A DNA stretch of 64,000 nt from Euglena gracilis (lineage: Eukaryota > Euglenida > Euglenophyceae > Euglenales): NCBI GenBank assembly GCA_039621445.1, contig CP154956.1, positions 89,100,482 through 89,164,481 of the forward strand, in the 5' to 3' direction. Numbering within the stretch: position 1 is the stretch's first letter; each line of letters starts with the position of its first letter. Position numbers and translations under genes: made by a program. Below are positions 26,105-35,919 of the stretch, piece by piece. Under the pieces are notes generated by a model. It saw nothing but the letters and a program-made list of their open reading frames with translations, did no database searches and had not been told where the DNA came from.

Positions 26105-26292
26105 TTTGAAACCGTGTTTGGGCCGATTTCGAGACTTTAAAAGTCTTAAATCTTCGCCCAAAACACGGTTTCAAACAAGAACAGTGTTTTGGTCCAAGGT
26201 TTTAGGGGGGCCCAGGGGCGACCGCGGCGCCGAAGGCGCCGCGGTCCCCGCCCCTGGGCTCCCCTAACCCTTGGCCCAAACACAGTTCTTGA
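26105..26292. repeat. Two adjacent long hairpins, copy 1
   Basis: First hairpin 26,109-26,174: GAAACCGTGTTTGGGCCGAT and its complement CGCCCAAAACACGGTTTC around TTTAAAAGTCTTAAA. Second hairpin 26,177-26,292: AAGAACAGTGTTTTGG..CCAAACACAGTTCTTG with GGCGCCGAAGGCGCC at the apex. A related pair in reversed order lies at 27,690-27,850. Confidence 0.9.
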
Positions 26293-27689
26293 CACAAAAA
26301 AAGACAAGTTTTTTGTTGTTTTTTTTTAAAAAAAACGTCAACCCTGCTCCCTGTGCGTCCACAGGTCGACAGTGTTCGCAAGTATCCTTGGGTGAAGAGG
26401 GTTGAGGCCCTCCTCATTTTATGACGCAGTGTGGTTTTGTTGCGTGTTTGTGCCGGGTGTAGCGGAAAATGGGCAAGGCCCACCTTCGGCATACCACCCC
26501 CCCCCCCTTTATTTGAGCACACCCACGGGCCAACGGACCCCCCAAATGCTCAAATAAGGGGGGGGTCAAATAAGGGGGGGGGGTCAAAAATTCCTTTAGA
26601 AATAGGGCAAAAAAAAATTTTCGGCGCCTTCGGCGCATGAAAAATTTTTTTTCCCGGACCCAAATGCTCAATTAAGGGGGGGGGTCAAATAAAGGGGGGG
26701 GGGGTGGTATGTGATGTGGCGCTGATGGTTTTCTCCCGAGACCATTGTGTCAGGGTGTGTACCACTTCTGCAGTGTTTGGGTTCTTCGTATCTTTTTGGA
26801 TGAGCGGAACATAAGCAATTTTCGGTTCGGCACGGCTCGGCAAGACTGAGCACGGCCGGTGCACAAGAAAAAAAAATTAAGGCATGGCTCAAGGCACAAG
26901 AAAAGTTTTTATTTTACTTTTTTCTAATTTCATTTCATTTTATTTTACTTTATTTTTGAGGGGCTATAGCCGGCTTGTTGGGTCGCGTGTACTCTCTTCT
27001 TTCTCGCTTTATGGGTCTAGGGCGGGCGGGCTACCCTTTGTGTGTGTTGCTTTTGCCAGCTCCACTCCCCTCCTTCGTCTTTTTGGCGGATGCCTTTGGC
27101 CCCGCGTGTGGGAGTTTTTTTTTTTTGGCGGCGGGGTTTTTTGGGGTTTTATGGTGGGTGGGCCGTGGTGGCCGACGTAACCCCCGTCACGGTGTGGGCC
27201 AGCCTGCTGATGCTTTGGGGCAGTGGGGATGGGGCGGGGGGGGGAGGGGAAGGGAGAATCGCACAGGCTCGCCGGGGGTGGGATCCTTGGCGGCATCACC
27301 CCCAGGTCATTGCCTTTACTTCTCACCTTTGGTTTTTTTGGGAAAATTTGGCTGGCAAATCATAATTAGTGAATATTTTCGCGCCACTTTGGCGGATTTT
27401 CTCGCCACTGTTTTTCGTTCCGGGGTGGGATGAACCAAACCTCGGTCACTGCCTTGCCTGAAATCTTTCCACCCGTTGATAGAATTCTTCTGCAAACATT
27501 CTTCACTCTTCACGCGAAGAACGTGAAGAAAGTGGGGGTGGATGGGGTTTCGAAAAAAAAAAGTGGCTGGTGGGTAATGATAATGGGTGGTAGTATGTCT
27601 GAACCCCATGGGAAAACTGGCCATGCTGGTTTTGGTGGTCGGCCTGACCATTGGGTCAGCAGAAATGGCCACTGTGCCATTCCCCAAGT

Positions 27690-27850
27690 CAAGAACTATG
27701 TTTGGGCCAAGTGTTAGGGGGAGGCCGGGGGGGACCGCGGCCTGAAGGCCTTAACCTTGGTCCAAAAAAACTGTTCTTAGCCTGAAACCGTGTTTGGGCC
27801 GATTTCGAGACATTAAAAGTCTTAAAGCTTCGCCCAAAACACGGTTTCAA
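27690..27850. repeat. Two adjacent long hairpins, copy 2
   Basis: AAGAACTATGTTTGGGCCAA..CTGTTCTTA hairpin with a GGCCTGAAGGCC apex, then the hairpin 27,783-27,848 with GAAACCGTGTTTGGGCCGAT. The order of the two hairpins is opposite to that at 26.1 kb. Confidence 0.9.
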
Positions 27851-28073
27851 AGAGGGTGTTGCCATGTCCCCAAAAATCAAAGGAAACCCAAAAAATCTGA
27901 GATTTTGAGACAAAAAATGGCATGTTTCCCCCTTGTCCCCCCCCCCGTGTCCGCGTGGGGGTTTTCCCCCCAGGGGATTTCTCAAGCACCCACTGCGGGG
28001 GGGGGGGTCAGGCTTCTTTTAAGTCAGAAGACCCCCCCCCGGGGGGGAGGTGGGTGGTTTGGTTTGGTTTGGT

Positions 28074-28175
28074 AGTGCTCCGCATTGCTGCGCAGTGCCT
28101 CCAGCCGTGGGCGTACACAAGCACCACGCAGGAGGGCACCCCCGGAGCCCGGGCATGAAGCAGGGGGAGGAAGCC
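28074..28175 (-). CDS. Candidate internal exon
   Basis: A strong acceptor (CTCTCTCTCCTGCAG) opens GFLPLLHARAPGVPSCVV then LVYAHGWRHCAAMRSTTK. No GT donor occurs at the end of the convincing part, so the 3' boundary is approximate; a nonconventional intron is one explanation. Product not recognised. Confidence 0.35.
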
Positions 28176-28929
28176 CTGCAGGAGAGAGAGGTGATGGGGG
28201 TCGTCACGGGCTGCAGGACGGGGTGGGGGGAAACCATCGAGGCCCATGCGGAGGGGGGTTGGGGATCACAGTACGCTGTGGGGGTACTCACTCATCAGGG
28301 AAGGGGCCTGTCAGGGGTTTGTGGCCCCCGGGCTTCCTACCAGTTCTCTCTGTTTGATTTCGGTCTGCCATGCCCTACCCCCAGAGACCCCGGGGCCTCT
28401 CGGCTTTAGGCCAGCTCTGCTACATCCTCCGGGTCATCTCATCTCGTACCACAACTGGCATGTCCCACTCCCCCTTGTGTCAGTGGCAGTCAAAAATCGA
28501 GATCATTAAGCCAATATCTGTAGAACTGCGGGTCCGCTGGGTGGCCACAGTGGGAGCTTACGGAGGAGGGGGGTAACGGTGCGGGGGCACACGCTAATGT
28601 GCACGGGGGGTCAGCGGCATCGCCTGGCGGGTTGGTCGTGCGCAGCGAGGGCAGACAGCGGCCCACGCAGCCACACAATGGGGGGGTTGGATAGTGTTGC
28701 TGTCGAGTGGGTTGGACCGAGGCACAGAGGGGACCATGTGGGCGAGGGGTTTTCCGGAGAAATCTGGTAATCTCCCAACCCCCACCTGGAGGCTGTTTAC
28801 CTGGGTATGAATTGTTCTGGGGGGGCTATAGGTTCAGTGGTAGGGCGCTCTAGGGATGGGTTGGTGAGTGTATGTTGGAGAAGCACGGTCTAGGGGGAAT
28901 AGTTCGTTGGTGGGGTATGTTGAGGGGAC

Positions 28930-29240
28930 AAGGAAGATAAATAAAAAAAATAAGTAAATAAATAAAAAAATAAGAATAATATGCAATAAGACAATTAAAT
29001 AAAATGAAAGAAATGATAGGAAAAAAAATTAAGGAATAAAAAAAAAATTGAAATCAGATTGAACATAATTTAAGGGGAAAAAAATAAAATAAAATAATAA
29101 ATAAATAGGCTTAAAAAAAAGAAATGAGTAAATAAATAAATAAATAAATAGGTTTGTAAATAAATACATAAAAAAAAATATAAACAAAATAAAACAAAGA
29201 AGTAAAAAATAAAATAAAAAATAATAATAATATGTATATA
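28930..29240. repeat. A-rich AAATAAATAAAT low-complexity tract
   Basis: About 300 bp of AAATAAATA/AAAAATAAT. The minus strand gives a false Phe/Leu/Ile hydrophobic frame. Confidence 0.92.
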
Positions 29241-29485
29241 GGATGTGGTGGCCATCTTCCAGGGGGTACCACAATGTGTCCAGGTGGAAAACACAATTTA
29301 CCTTTGAATGGAGAGAGAGAGGGGGGGGGCTGGGGCTGATGCCTGAAGGGGGTGGGTACCGCTCGCGACGGTCGGACCAGGGTAGGCAGGCTCCTGCACT
29401 CCTCAGATCCCGCGCGTGGGTAGCTCGGGGTTCTCCGGGTCGGCAGGGGCGTCGGGGGGCCGGTCAGCAGGATGATGTAGCGTTG

Positions 29486-29489
<4 letters not shown>

Positions 29490-29521
<32 letters not shown>
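29490..29521. repeat. Poly-G tract of about 32 bases
   Basis: Uninterrupted G run. Similar long homopolymers are at 16,118-16,140 (G) and 30,124-30,156 (A). True lengths may differ from the assembly. Confidence 0.9.
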
Positions 29522-29522
<1 letters not shown>

Positions 29523-29708
29523 AGGGACTAGGGGATCCGTCCAATCGTGGAGCAAGACACTGAGAGGACTCTTGCGGTTGGGGGGCTGGAGAAGCAGGAC
29601 TATCACTCGAGTGGCGGCATGTTCTTTATGTCTGACTGAGGGGAGGGGAAAAGAGGGAGGGAAAAAAAAGGAAAAAAACCTGCGGTGGAGATGGCTGACC
29701 GGCCTGTA

Positions 29709-29803
29709 GGGTTCAAGGAGGAGGTCTGGAACGTCCTCCAGGCTGGAGGCGTCGGAGGTGTCGTCCGCGGAGTCGAGAGTGTCCGCGTCGTCTGAGGGTG
29801 GGG
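29709..29803 (-). CDS. Candidate acidic internal exon
   Basis: After acceptor CCCCCCACCCTCAG the frame gives DDADTLDSADDTSDASSLED then VPDLLLEPYR. Such an acidic Ser/Asp run is common in disordered linkers. Its start phase does not match the end of the 29.9-kb segment in the frame I prefer for that one, so the link between them is unproven. Confidence 0.35.
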
Positions 29804-29882
29804 GGGGTTGGCATCAGCAGATGCGGCCCAGGGGTCCGGGTCGACGTCGGTTGGGTTCAGCATGTCCAGGGCATACCATTAC

Positions 29883-30004
29883 GTGAGCAGGTGGGATGCC
29901 TTCACGGCGCTTTTTTGTGGAGGGGGTATGGCAGAAACCGAGAAGGCCTGAGGGGTGTGCGGTGCACTGGACGTCTCCTGGTCCCGGGACCGATTGCGGA
30001 TGAC
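29883..30004 (-). CDS. Candidate internal exon
   Basis: Bounded by CCGATGAGCAG and donor GTAATGG. One frame reads VIRNRSRDQETSSAPHTPQA then FSVSAIPPPQKSAVKASHLL; a second frame is also open through the segment. It probably belongs with the neighbouring minus-strand segments at 30.3-31.2 kb. Function unknown. Confidence 0.35.
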
Positions 30005-30123
30005 CTGCTCATCGGCTCTCCCCCCTGTTTGATGCCGACAGACGATTGACTTAGGCAGCGCAGTCTGGTGTCGTTGTTTTTTCTGATGTTCATTTATTTT
30101 TTGGGGGGGTGCAGCCCGTGGGG

Positions 30124-30157
<34 letters not shown>

Positions 30158-30299
30158 GGGAGGGTCAGATTTGTGGGAAAATGGTCAGAACACAGACCCA
30201 ATTCAGAGGTTGCACGATATGAGGGGTCCAACAGGGGGGGGAGGGGGGGCCGGGTAGAGCCGAACAGGCCGTCGGGTGGCATGGGAAGGGAACAGAAAC

Positions 30300-30663
30300 G
30301 GTATGGACCAGGGTATCCAGCAGGGCGTCCGGCAGGTCGTCAATGGGGGCCAGCAGGCAGACGTCGCCGGGCAGGTGTAGCACTTGGTGGGAGACGGGGA
30401 CGACGGGTGGCCGCGTGCGGAGGAGGCTGAGGGGGCAGGATGAGGCGCCGTGGAGGAGGGTGCCGCAGCTAAGGGAGGCGTCGAGGGGCTGAGGATGGGC
30501 GTGGGGGCGGAGGACACAAGTGGCGTTGCGGCAGGGGCCCACCAGGTTCTCGGAGCGCAGCCGTAGGGTCCATCGAAAACACGGGGCCAGGTGGGGGAGA
30601 GGGGGGGGGGGGGCAGCGGGGAGTTCAGTCGGGATGGGGGTGACTTGTAGCAGGAGCTGGCGG
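30300..30663 (-). CDS. Candidate long exon of an unknown protein
   Basis: After CATCCTGTGATACAG the frame begins PCRQLLLQVTPIPTELPAAP, then has RWTLRLRSENLVGPCRNATC, a Cys/His/Leu-rich middle and VSHQVLHLPGDVCLLAPID followed by DLPDALLDTLVHTVSV. Uninterrupted for more than 115 codons with varied composition, this is among the strongest unassigned coding segments in the window. The 3' boundary is uncertain. Several Cys and predicted beta-like stretches may mean an extracellular or lumenal domain, but no family is recognised. Confidence 0.5.
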
Positions 30664-30838
30664 CAGGGCTGTATCACAGGATGACAGAGGGGTCCGGAGG
30701 GGGTCCAGCCGTGAAATGGAGACAGCTGGGGGGGGGGGACCGCCCTCCCATGTCCGCCTTGTCATGCCTGAGCTGAAAGGGGGGCAGGTACCTTTAGGGG
30801 GGGGGAGAGGGGGGGGGACGCGGCCCTGGGTCCCAACG

Positions 30839-31185
30839 TTGCAGGTCAGAGGAGGAGAGCCACGTGGAGGTGGCAGACAGAAAGTCGGAGCTCATCTTCG
30901 TACGCACAGCCACCGGCAGCGGGTGGTCCGCGGGGGGCCAAACAAGCCCGGACCATGTAATGAACCCCCGCTGTGGGCGGAGCTCTGAAGAGGTGAGGTC
31001 GACGTCGGGGAACAGCTGCCAGGTGACCGGAGCCGTGCCGAGGCGGAGGGCGTCGAACTGGGTGGTATTGGCCCAGAGGATGGCGAAGCCTTCCCGCTGC
31101 AGGCGCCGAGCGACACGATGGAAACCGTGCTGAAGAGCAACACCGAGGGTGGGGCAGGCATTGAGGATGTGGCAGCCCCAGCTGG
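30839..31185 (-). CDS. Candidate long exon of an unknown protein
   Basis: The frame has no Met near its start and is easily missed. It reads WGCHILNACPTLGVALQH, GFHRVARRLQREGFAILW, ANTTQFDALRLGTAPVTWQ, LFPDVDLTSSELRPQRGF, ITWSGLVWPPADHPLPVAV and RTKMSSDFLSATSTWLS. About 115 codons of fully mixed composition between an acceptor-like CCTGTGCCAG and a GTTGGG donor. Not recognised. Together with the 30.3-kb segment downstream on the same strand it suggests a minus-strand gene covering at least 29.7-31.2 kb. Confidence 0.5.
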
Positions 31186-31744
31186 CACAGGGGCATACCT
31201 TTGCTTAGCGACCCCTGGGTGGGGGGGGAGGGGGGGTCCCATGCCACGATGAAAAGTCCACGCACTTTTTCTGAAAAAAAAACCAGGTCAGTCACTCGAC
31301 AGGAGGCAATGAGATTTTCCAGAAATTCGCAAAAATCCTCCCAAAAATAGGTAAATGAAAATCTACAAATTACGGCACATTTGGCACCAAACCAGGCACT
31401 TTTTCGTTGCGGGGGGAGGGGGCGCTCGGGCCCAAAAACCAGTAAGTCACTCTGAAAAAAAAACCCACACATTCAATCACCCCGCCCTGGGGATGAGGTG
31501 GGACCGGTGTTAAACAATGGTATGCACAGGGGGCACGGCTGGGGGAGGTGGGTGGGTGGGTGGGTCCAGGCCCCCCCCCGGGGGTCCAGGCCGGACCCCC
31601 CCCCGGGGGGGGGGGGGGGGGTCCCTCGCCGGAGGCGCCGGGTGTACCTTAATTTTTGAAAATTGCCTTTACCAGGCCTGATTTTGGGGGGGGGACCCCC
31701 CAAGGGGGGGTCCCGCGCCACCCTGGGTGGGTGGGGGGACCCCC

Positions 31745-31960
31745 CCCCCGTCCCCCCCCCAGGGTCTTAAAAAGAAGCGTGGGGGGGTCAGCCTCCGACT
31801 GGCAAAAAGGCTGCTGGCTGGAAACAAGCTGCTGGCTGGACCCCCCCCCAGGGGGGGGAGGGGGGTCCGGGGCTGGAGGGGGCTGGGCTGGGCTGGGTCG
31901 ATGAAAAACAAAATTTTTTATTTTCTATTTTTGCCTTCTCGACATTTTGATGGATGATGA
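31745..31960 (+). repeat. Dispersed repeat, copy 2 (GGCTGGGTCGATGAAAA type)
   Basis: Second copy of the 2,025-2,205 block, including the terminal TCTCGACATTTTGATGGATG. It is followed directly by the cassette also found at 3.96 kb. Confidence 0.8.
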
Positions 31961-32114
31961 AAAAAAAATGCAAATGCAGGCACCCCAAGGCACTCTGGAC
32001 CAGGCTTTTGCTTAAGGACCCCCGGGGGGGGGGGTACTGGCTAGCCAATCGGCTAGACACTGGAAAAAGTGGACTAGCTAGACCCCCCCCTCCCCCCCGG
32101 AGTGGCAAACGGTA

Positions 32115-32270
32115 GACGGGGGGGGGGGGTCCTGGGTGGTCGGCCGACTAGTCGGCCGACCACCCAATTGGTCGGCCGACTAGGCCTGGTCGGCAGCTAG
32201 TCGGCGAGACAGGGGGGGGGGGGTCCTGGGTGGTCGGCCGACTAGTCGGCCGACCACCCACTCTAATGTA
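32115..32270. repeat. GTCGGCCGACTAGTCGGCCGAC palindrome cluster
   Basis: Nested palindromes GGTCGGCCGACTAGTCGGCC with CACCCA and G-run spacers. Related clusters lie at 33,195-33,360, 37,145-37,330, 40,530-40,690 and 45,100-45,240, always next to GTAACTACATTAGAGTGGG or its relics. Confidence 0.9.
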
Positions 32271-32474
32271 GTTACGGGCCAGTTTCGCCGACTTTTAAGC
32301 CCCCCCCCCTGAGAAAATTTTTTGTCCAAATCACCCCAAAACCAGTCAAAACCCACCCAAATGGCTCCAGAACCCCCCAATCGGGGGTCAATATGCAAAA
32401 AAATTGGGGGAAAATGTCCATTTTGGGCCACTTCTGGCAAAAGAACACCTCTATCCGTTGTATATAAGTCAATA

Positions 32475-32880
32475 TAAGTCAAATTTTGCACAAAAGGACT
32501 TAGCCCTCCAAGTATATTGCCAACATAGAAGGGATTTTGTTATTTGAGGGGGGGGGGGCGGGGGGCGGAGCCCCCCCCCCCGCCTATGCCAAAGTGAGCC
32601 ACAAAAACGACTTAACCCCGGAGTATGTTGCCAACATAGAAGGGATTTTGTTATTTGAGGGGGGGGGGGGGGGGGGGGGGAGGCCCCCCCGCCTATGCAA
32701 AAGTGAGCCACAAAAACGACTTAGCCCCGGAGTATGTTGCCAACATAGAAGGGATTTTGTTATTTGAGGGGGGGGTGCGGGGGGGCGGAGCCCCCCCCGC
32801 CTATGCCAAAGTGAGCCACAAAAACGACTTAGCCCCCGAGTATGTTGCCAACATAGAAGGGATTTTGTTATCTGGGCTCG
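32475..32880 (+). repeat. Tandem repeat, about 109 bp x 4
   Basis: Units containing GAGTATGTTGCCAACATAGA, AGGGATTTTGTTATTTGAGG, a G/C-run pair and GCCTATGCCAAAGTGAGCCA. CAACATAG starts at 32,521, 32,632, 32,741 and about 32,849. An inverted array of the same unit is at 39,900-40,290. Confidence 0.92.
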
Positions 32881-33379
32881 GGTGGGGGTGGAGGGGGGAG
32901 TTTTCAGCCTGTCCTGATGCAGAATGCTTGCATTTCTAAAGGATTTTCATGTAATCCCTGTTTCGTCATTGGTTTTTTACCCCTCCGGACCCCATCAAGG
33001 GCCCACCGACCCCCCACCGACCAAAAATTTCCATCTGAGGGTGTTCCTGTTGGTGTAAGGCACTTATTTGGCCCCATCCGGACCATTTCCGGGTGGTTTG
33101 GACCCGCCACAGACCATTTTTATGCCCACCGACTAGCCACCGACTAGTTTGCATACAATTTTCTTCATAAAAAGTCGGCGAGACTGGCCCGTAACTACAT
33201 TAGAGTGGGTGGTCGGCCGACTAGTCCGCCGACCACCCAGGACCCCCCCCCCCCGTCTCGCCGACTAGCTGCCGACCAGGCCTAGTCGGCCGACCAATTG
33301 GGTGGTCGGCCGACTAGTCGGCCGACCACCCAGGACCCCCCCCCCCCCGTCTACCGCCCAGGACCCCCCCCCCCGGGGG

Positions 33380-33725
33380 GGGGGGGGTCTGGGGGTCCCC
33401 CGGACTGGAAAAAAATTTTCCTCCGGCGCGCAGCGCCGGAGGAAAAATGAGGTTTTTAACAGGTTTTTGGCTGATTTTGTTCCAAAAATTCCCAAAAATG
33501 GCCAAAAACGGGCATTTTTGGCCATTTTTGGGGTCCCAAAAAAAATTTTCGGCGCTTCGCGCCGGTCACTGGAAAAAAATTTTCCACTAGCTAGCCCTGC
33601 TAGCAGACCCCCCCCCCCGGGGGGGGGGGCCTGCTAGAAAACCCACTAGCCAAATTTGGACTAGCTGCAGTCCAGCCCCCCCCCCCCCCCGGGGGGGGAC
33701 TGCAATCCCTTAAGCAAAAGCCTGC
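33380..33725 (+). repeat. Dispersed cassette with CTAGCTAG and GGCGC palindromes, copy 2
   Basis: Matches 4,030-4,345 over about 300 bp, including TTGGCTGATTTTGTTCC, TTCGGCGCTTCGCGCCG and the terminal CAATCCCTTAAGCAAAAG. Differences are concentrated in the G/C runs. Confidence 0.85.
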
Positions 33726-33924
33726 TCTGGACCCCCCGCCCGGGGTTGGTAAAAAAAAACAGCCTGATAGGGTGCCCTCTGGCTGAAGAAATCTCCTGTT
33801 CACCCCCCCCCCCGCGTCCCCCGCGTCCCAATTTGCGACTGATTTTCTGCAACACAAAACAATTCCAACAATAGTCCGATTAGACCTGTTATTGGCCGAG
33901 GCGGCCCCGGGCGGATGATTGGCT

Positions 33925-34085
33925 ATGACGATCCTGGAGGTCGTGCCGACCTAGGTTGGGCCGACCTAGGTTAGGCCGACCACTGGAGGTCGATAAGGAT
34001 AGCCAATGAACCGCATTACCCCCCCCTTTTTTAAAAGGACTTTTGACTATAGGTCGGGCCGACCAAGGTCGGCCCGACCTGTTTG
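33925..34085. repeat. GGTCGGGCCGACC palindrome cluster
   Basis: First of a family of clusters built from GGTCGGGCCGACC and TAGGTCGGGCC, with CCAATGAACCGCATTACCCC on one side. Others lie at 37,520-37,640, 39,655-39,775, 41,260-41,520, 42,625-42,745, 45,720-45,830 and 47,550-47,670. Confidence 0.9.
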
Positions 34086-34204
34086 TTACCGACCATGTGG
34101 TCGGTAGAAACGACCACCATAGTTTTCCATTTCAGAAGCATACAAACCCTTGGCCAAACCCTGTGGAACATACTGAAAATAACCCTGTGGGTTATTTTCC
34201 CGAA

Positions 34205-34420
34205 CAGACACCTAAGTTCATGGGCGCGTTTTGGCAATCCTTGCCTTGCACACACAAAGGGATTTGTAAGGGTGCGCGTTTTGGCCATCCTTGCCTTGCA
34301 CACACAAGGGGATTTTGTTATTTTGGGCGGGGGTCCGGGGGGGGGGGGCAGTCCCCCCCCTCCGGAGGAGGCCGTAGGCCGACTAAGTTAATTAGGGTGC
34401 GCGTTTTAGCAATCCTTTTC
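34205..34420 (+). repeat. Satellite unit (CTTGCACACACAAGGGGATTTTG), two copies
   Basis: GTTTTGGCCATCCTTGCC then TTGCACACACAAGGGGATTT and GAGGCCGTAGGCCGACTAAG. Same family as the large array at 41.6-42.5 kb. Confidence 0.9.
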
Positions 34421-34879
34421 CGTTTTTTTTTTTGGATATGGGGGCGAGGGGTGGGACGCGGGCGGGGGGGGGGGCGACCTCCCCGCCGGCCCGACCCCCA
34501 GTCAACCGCATTCCCCCCCCCCCTTTTTTTGAAATTTAAGCCCCCCCCCCCGAAAACTTGATTCAGTAAATTTGACTCAAAATGGACGGAAACACATGTC
34601 CCCCCCCTCCCCCTGCGTCCCGAAAACCCCCGTGACCCTCCCTACCCCCAAAGGACTTTTCCCAATGGGTCGGGCCGACCCATCCAGGTTATTGGGGGTG
34701 CAGGCCTTGTGGCCTTTCTTTGTGCACACAAGGGACACAAGGGGGGGCTTTGCACACAAAAGGGGATTTCTGCTTTGTTGCCATTGGCAATGGAACTTTT
34801 TTGGCTTTCTTTGAAACTTTCACGGACATTCGGATGTGTTTCCATGCATTTTGGACTGAATTAAGATTTGAACTGGGGA

Positions 34880-35719
34880 GGTACTTGTCTGTTATCGCAC
34901 GACGCACCCCCCCCCCTTTCGGTTATCGCACGACGCCCTTTTTTTGGGTTATTATGGGGTTATTGAAGGAGTAGGGTTAGGTGCGCACATGCCATGTTGC
35001 GCTACATGGCCACGTTGCGCTTCATGGCCATGTTGCGCTGCATTATTTGAAGGAGTAGGGTTAGGTGCGCAAATGCTATGTTGCGCTACATGGGAGGTTA
35101 GGCAGTACGGGGGGGGGGGGGGGCTGTGGACCCCCCGGTGAAATTCACCAGTGAACGTTCACCGGGGGGGGGGGTAATTTCGGCGGTGAAGTTCACCGGT
35201 GAAGTTCACCGGTGAACTTGACTGTTTTGATGGTTGGGGGTTAAATTCTCATGGGTGAAATGTTGCTACTTTCCTCTGAAAATTGTCATTTTGAGGTTGG
35301 TGCTTCATGGAATTTAATCGAAATTTCTGAAAACGTGCCCAAAAATGTCATTTTTGGCTTTTTTTTAGCCAAAAAGTGCTCTCTTGGTGATCTTCACCGG
35401 TGAAGTTCACCGATGGGTTAGGCAGATGGGGGGGGGAGGGGTCCGGGACCCCCCGGTGAACTTTCAAACGGTGAACTTCACCATAGGGGGGGGGAGGGGG
35501 GTCAAAATGACCAAAGTCTACTGCCTGATCTCCATGGCTACGTTGCGCCACATGGCCATGTTGCGCTACATGGCCATGTAGCGCAACGTGGCCATGTAGC
35601 GCAACATGGCCTGTGCGCACCTAACCCTACTTCTTAAAATAACCCCATAAGACCAAAAATAAGGCGTCGTGCGATAACCGAAAGGGGGGGGGTGCGTCGT
35701 GCGATAACAGACAAGTACC
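34880..35719. repeat. Foldback element with inverted arms
   Basis: Left arm begins GGTACTTGTCTGTTATCGCA and runs through GTAGGGTTAGGTGCGCACAT to about 35,040. The right arm (about 35,540-35,719) is its reverse complement, ending GCGATAACAGACAAGTACC. The centre holds repeated GGTGAACTTCACCGGTGAAG palindromes (35,130-35,220 and 35,395-35,490). It lies about 180 bp upstream of the Rab23-like start codon. Confidence 0.85.
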
Positions 35720-35900
35720 CTGGGGGGGGGGGCTTAAATTTTACAAAATAGGGGTACTGTGGTGCAATGGTGGTCGGCCCAGACGTCGATAATGGTCGAC
35801 CCAGAGGTCGATAATCGTCGACCCAACCATGGGCCACTCCTTTGTTCAGCTTTCCTCTCCTCTCCCCTCACGTTTGTCTGTGTGACCACAACATCACAAC

Positions 35901-35919
35901 ATGATAGAAAATGTTGAAG
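35901..35919 (+). CDS. RAB23: Rab23-like exon 1 (start codon)
   Basis: Encodes M-I-E-N-V-E plus one base of the next codon, followed by donor GTGTGA. The 47-bp intron (35920-35966) ends TTTCCAG. Joining to exon 2 gives [18 protein letters not shown], which matches the short acidic leader that precedes the first beta strand in Rab23. I chose this ATG because it is the only nearby start whose splice phase is right. An AG at 35848-35849 after a pyrimidine-containing stretch, 51 bases upstream, could be a trans-splice acceptor if the organism adds a spliced leader, but that is speculative. Confidence 0.75.

Larger units (their letters stand above)
18860..28000. other. Nine-kilobase gene-less repeat field
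   Basis: Dominated by poly-T/poly-A tracts with ACATGTTTTTT palindromes, CTTATTGTCCCCC arms, GAACCGGCGT hairpins, CGACTGACATAAACGG repeats (25.2-25.3 and 25.9-26.0 kb) and GTCGCTAGCGACC palindromes (25.7 kb). Open frames here follow the repeats. I see no gene I can support. Confidence 0.6.

Noticed and set aside
28370-28576. Plus-strand frame with ILRVISSRTTTGMSHSPLCQ
   Set aside because: Composition is plausible but no splice context or family was found, and the minus strand is equally open.
29029-29296. Hydrophobic minus-strand frames at 29.0-29.3 kb
   Set aside because: Translation of an AAATAAAT low-complexity tract, not a membrane protein.
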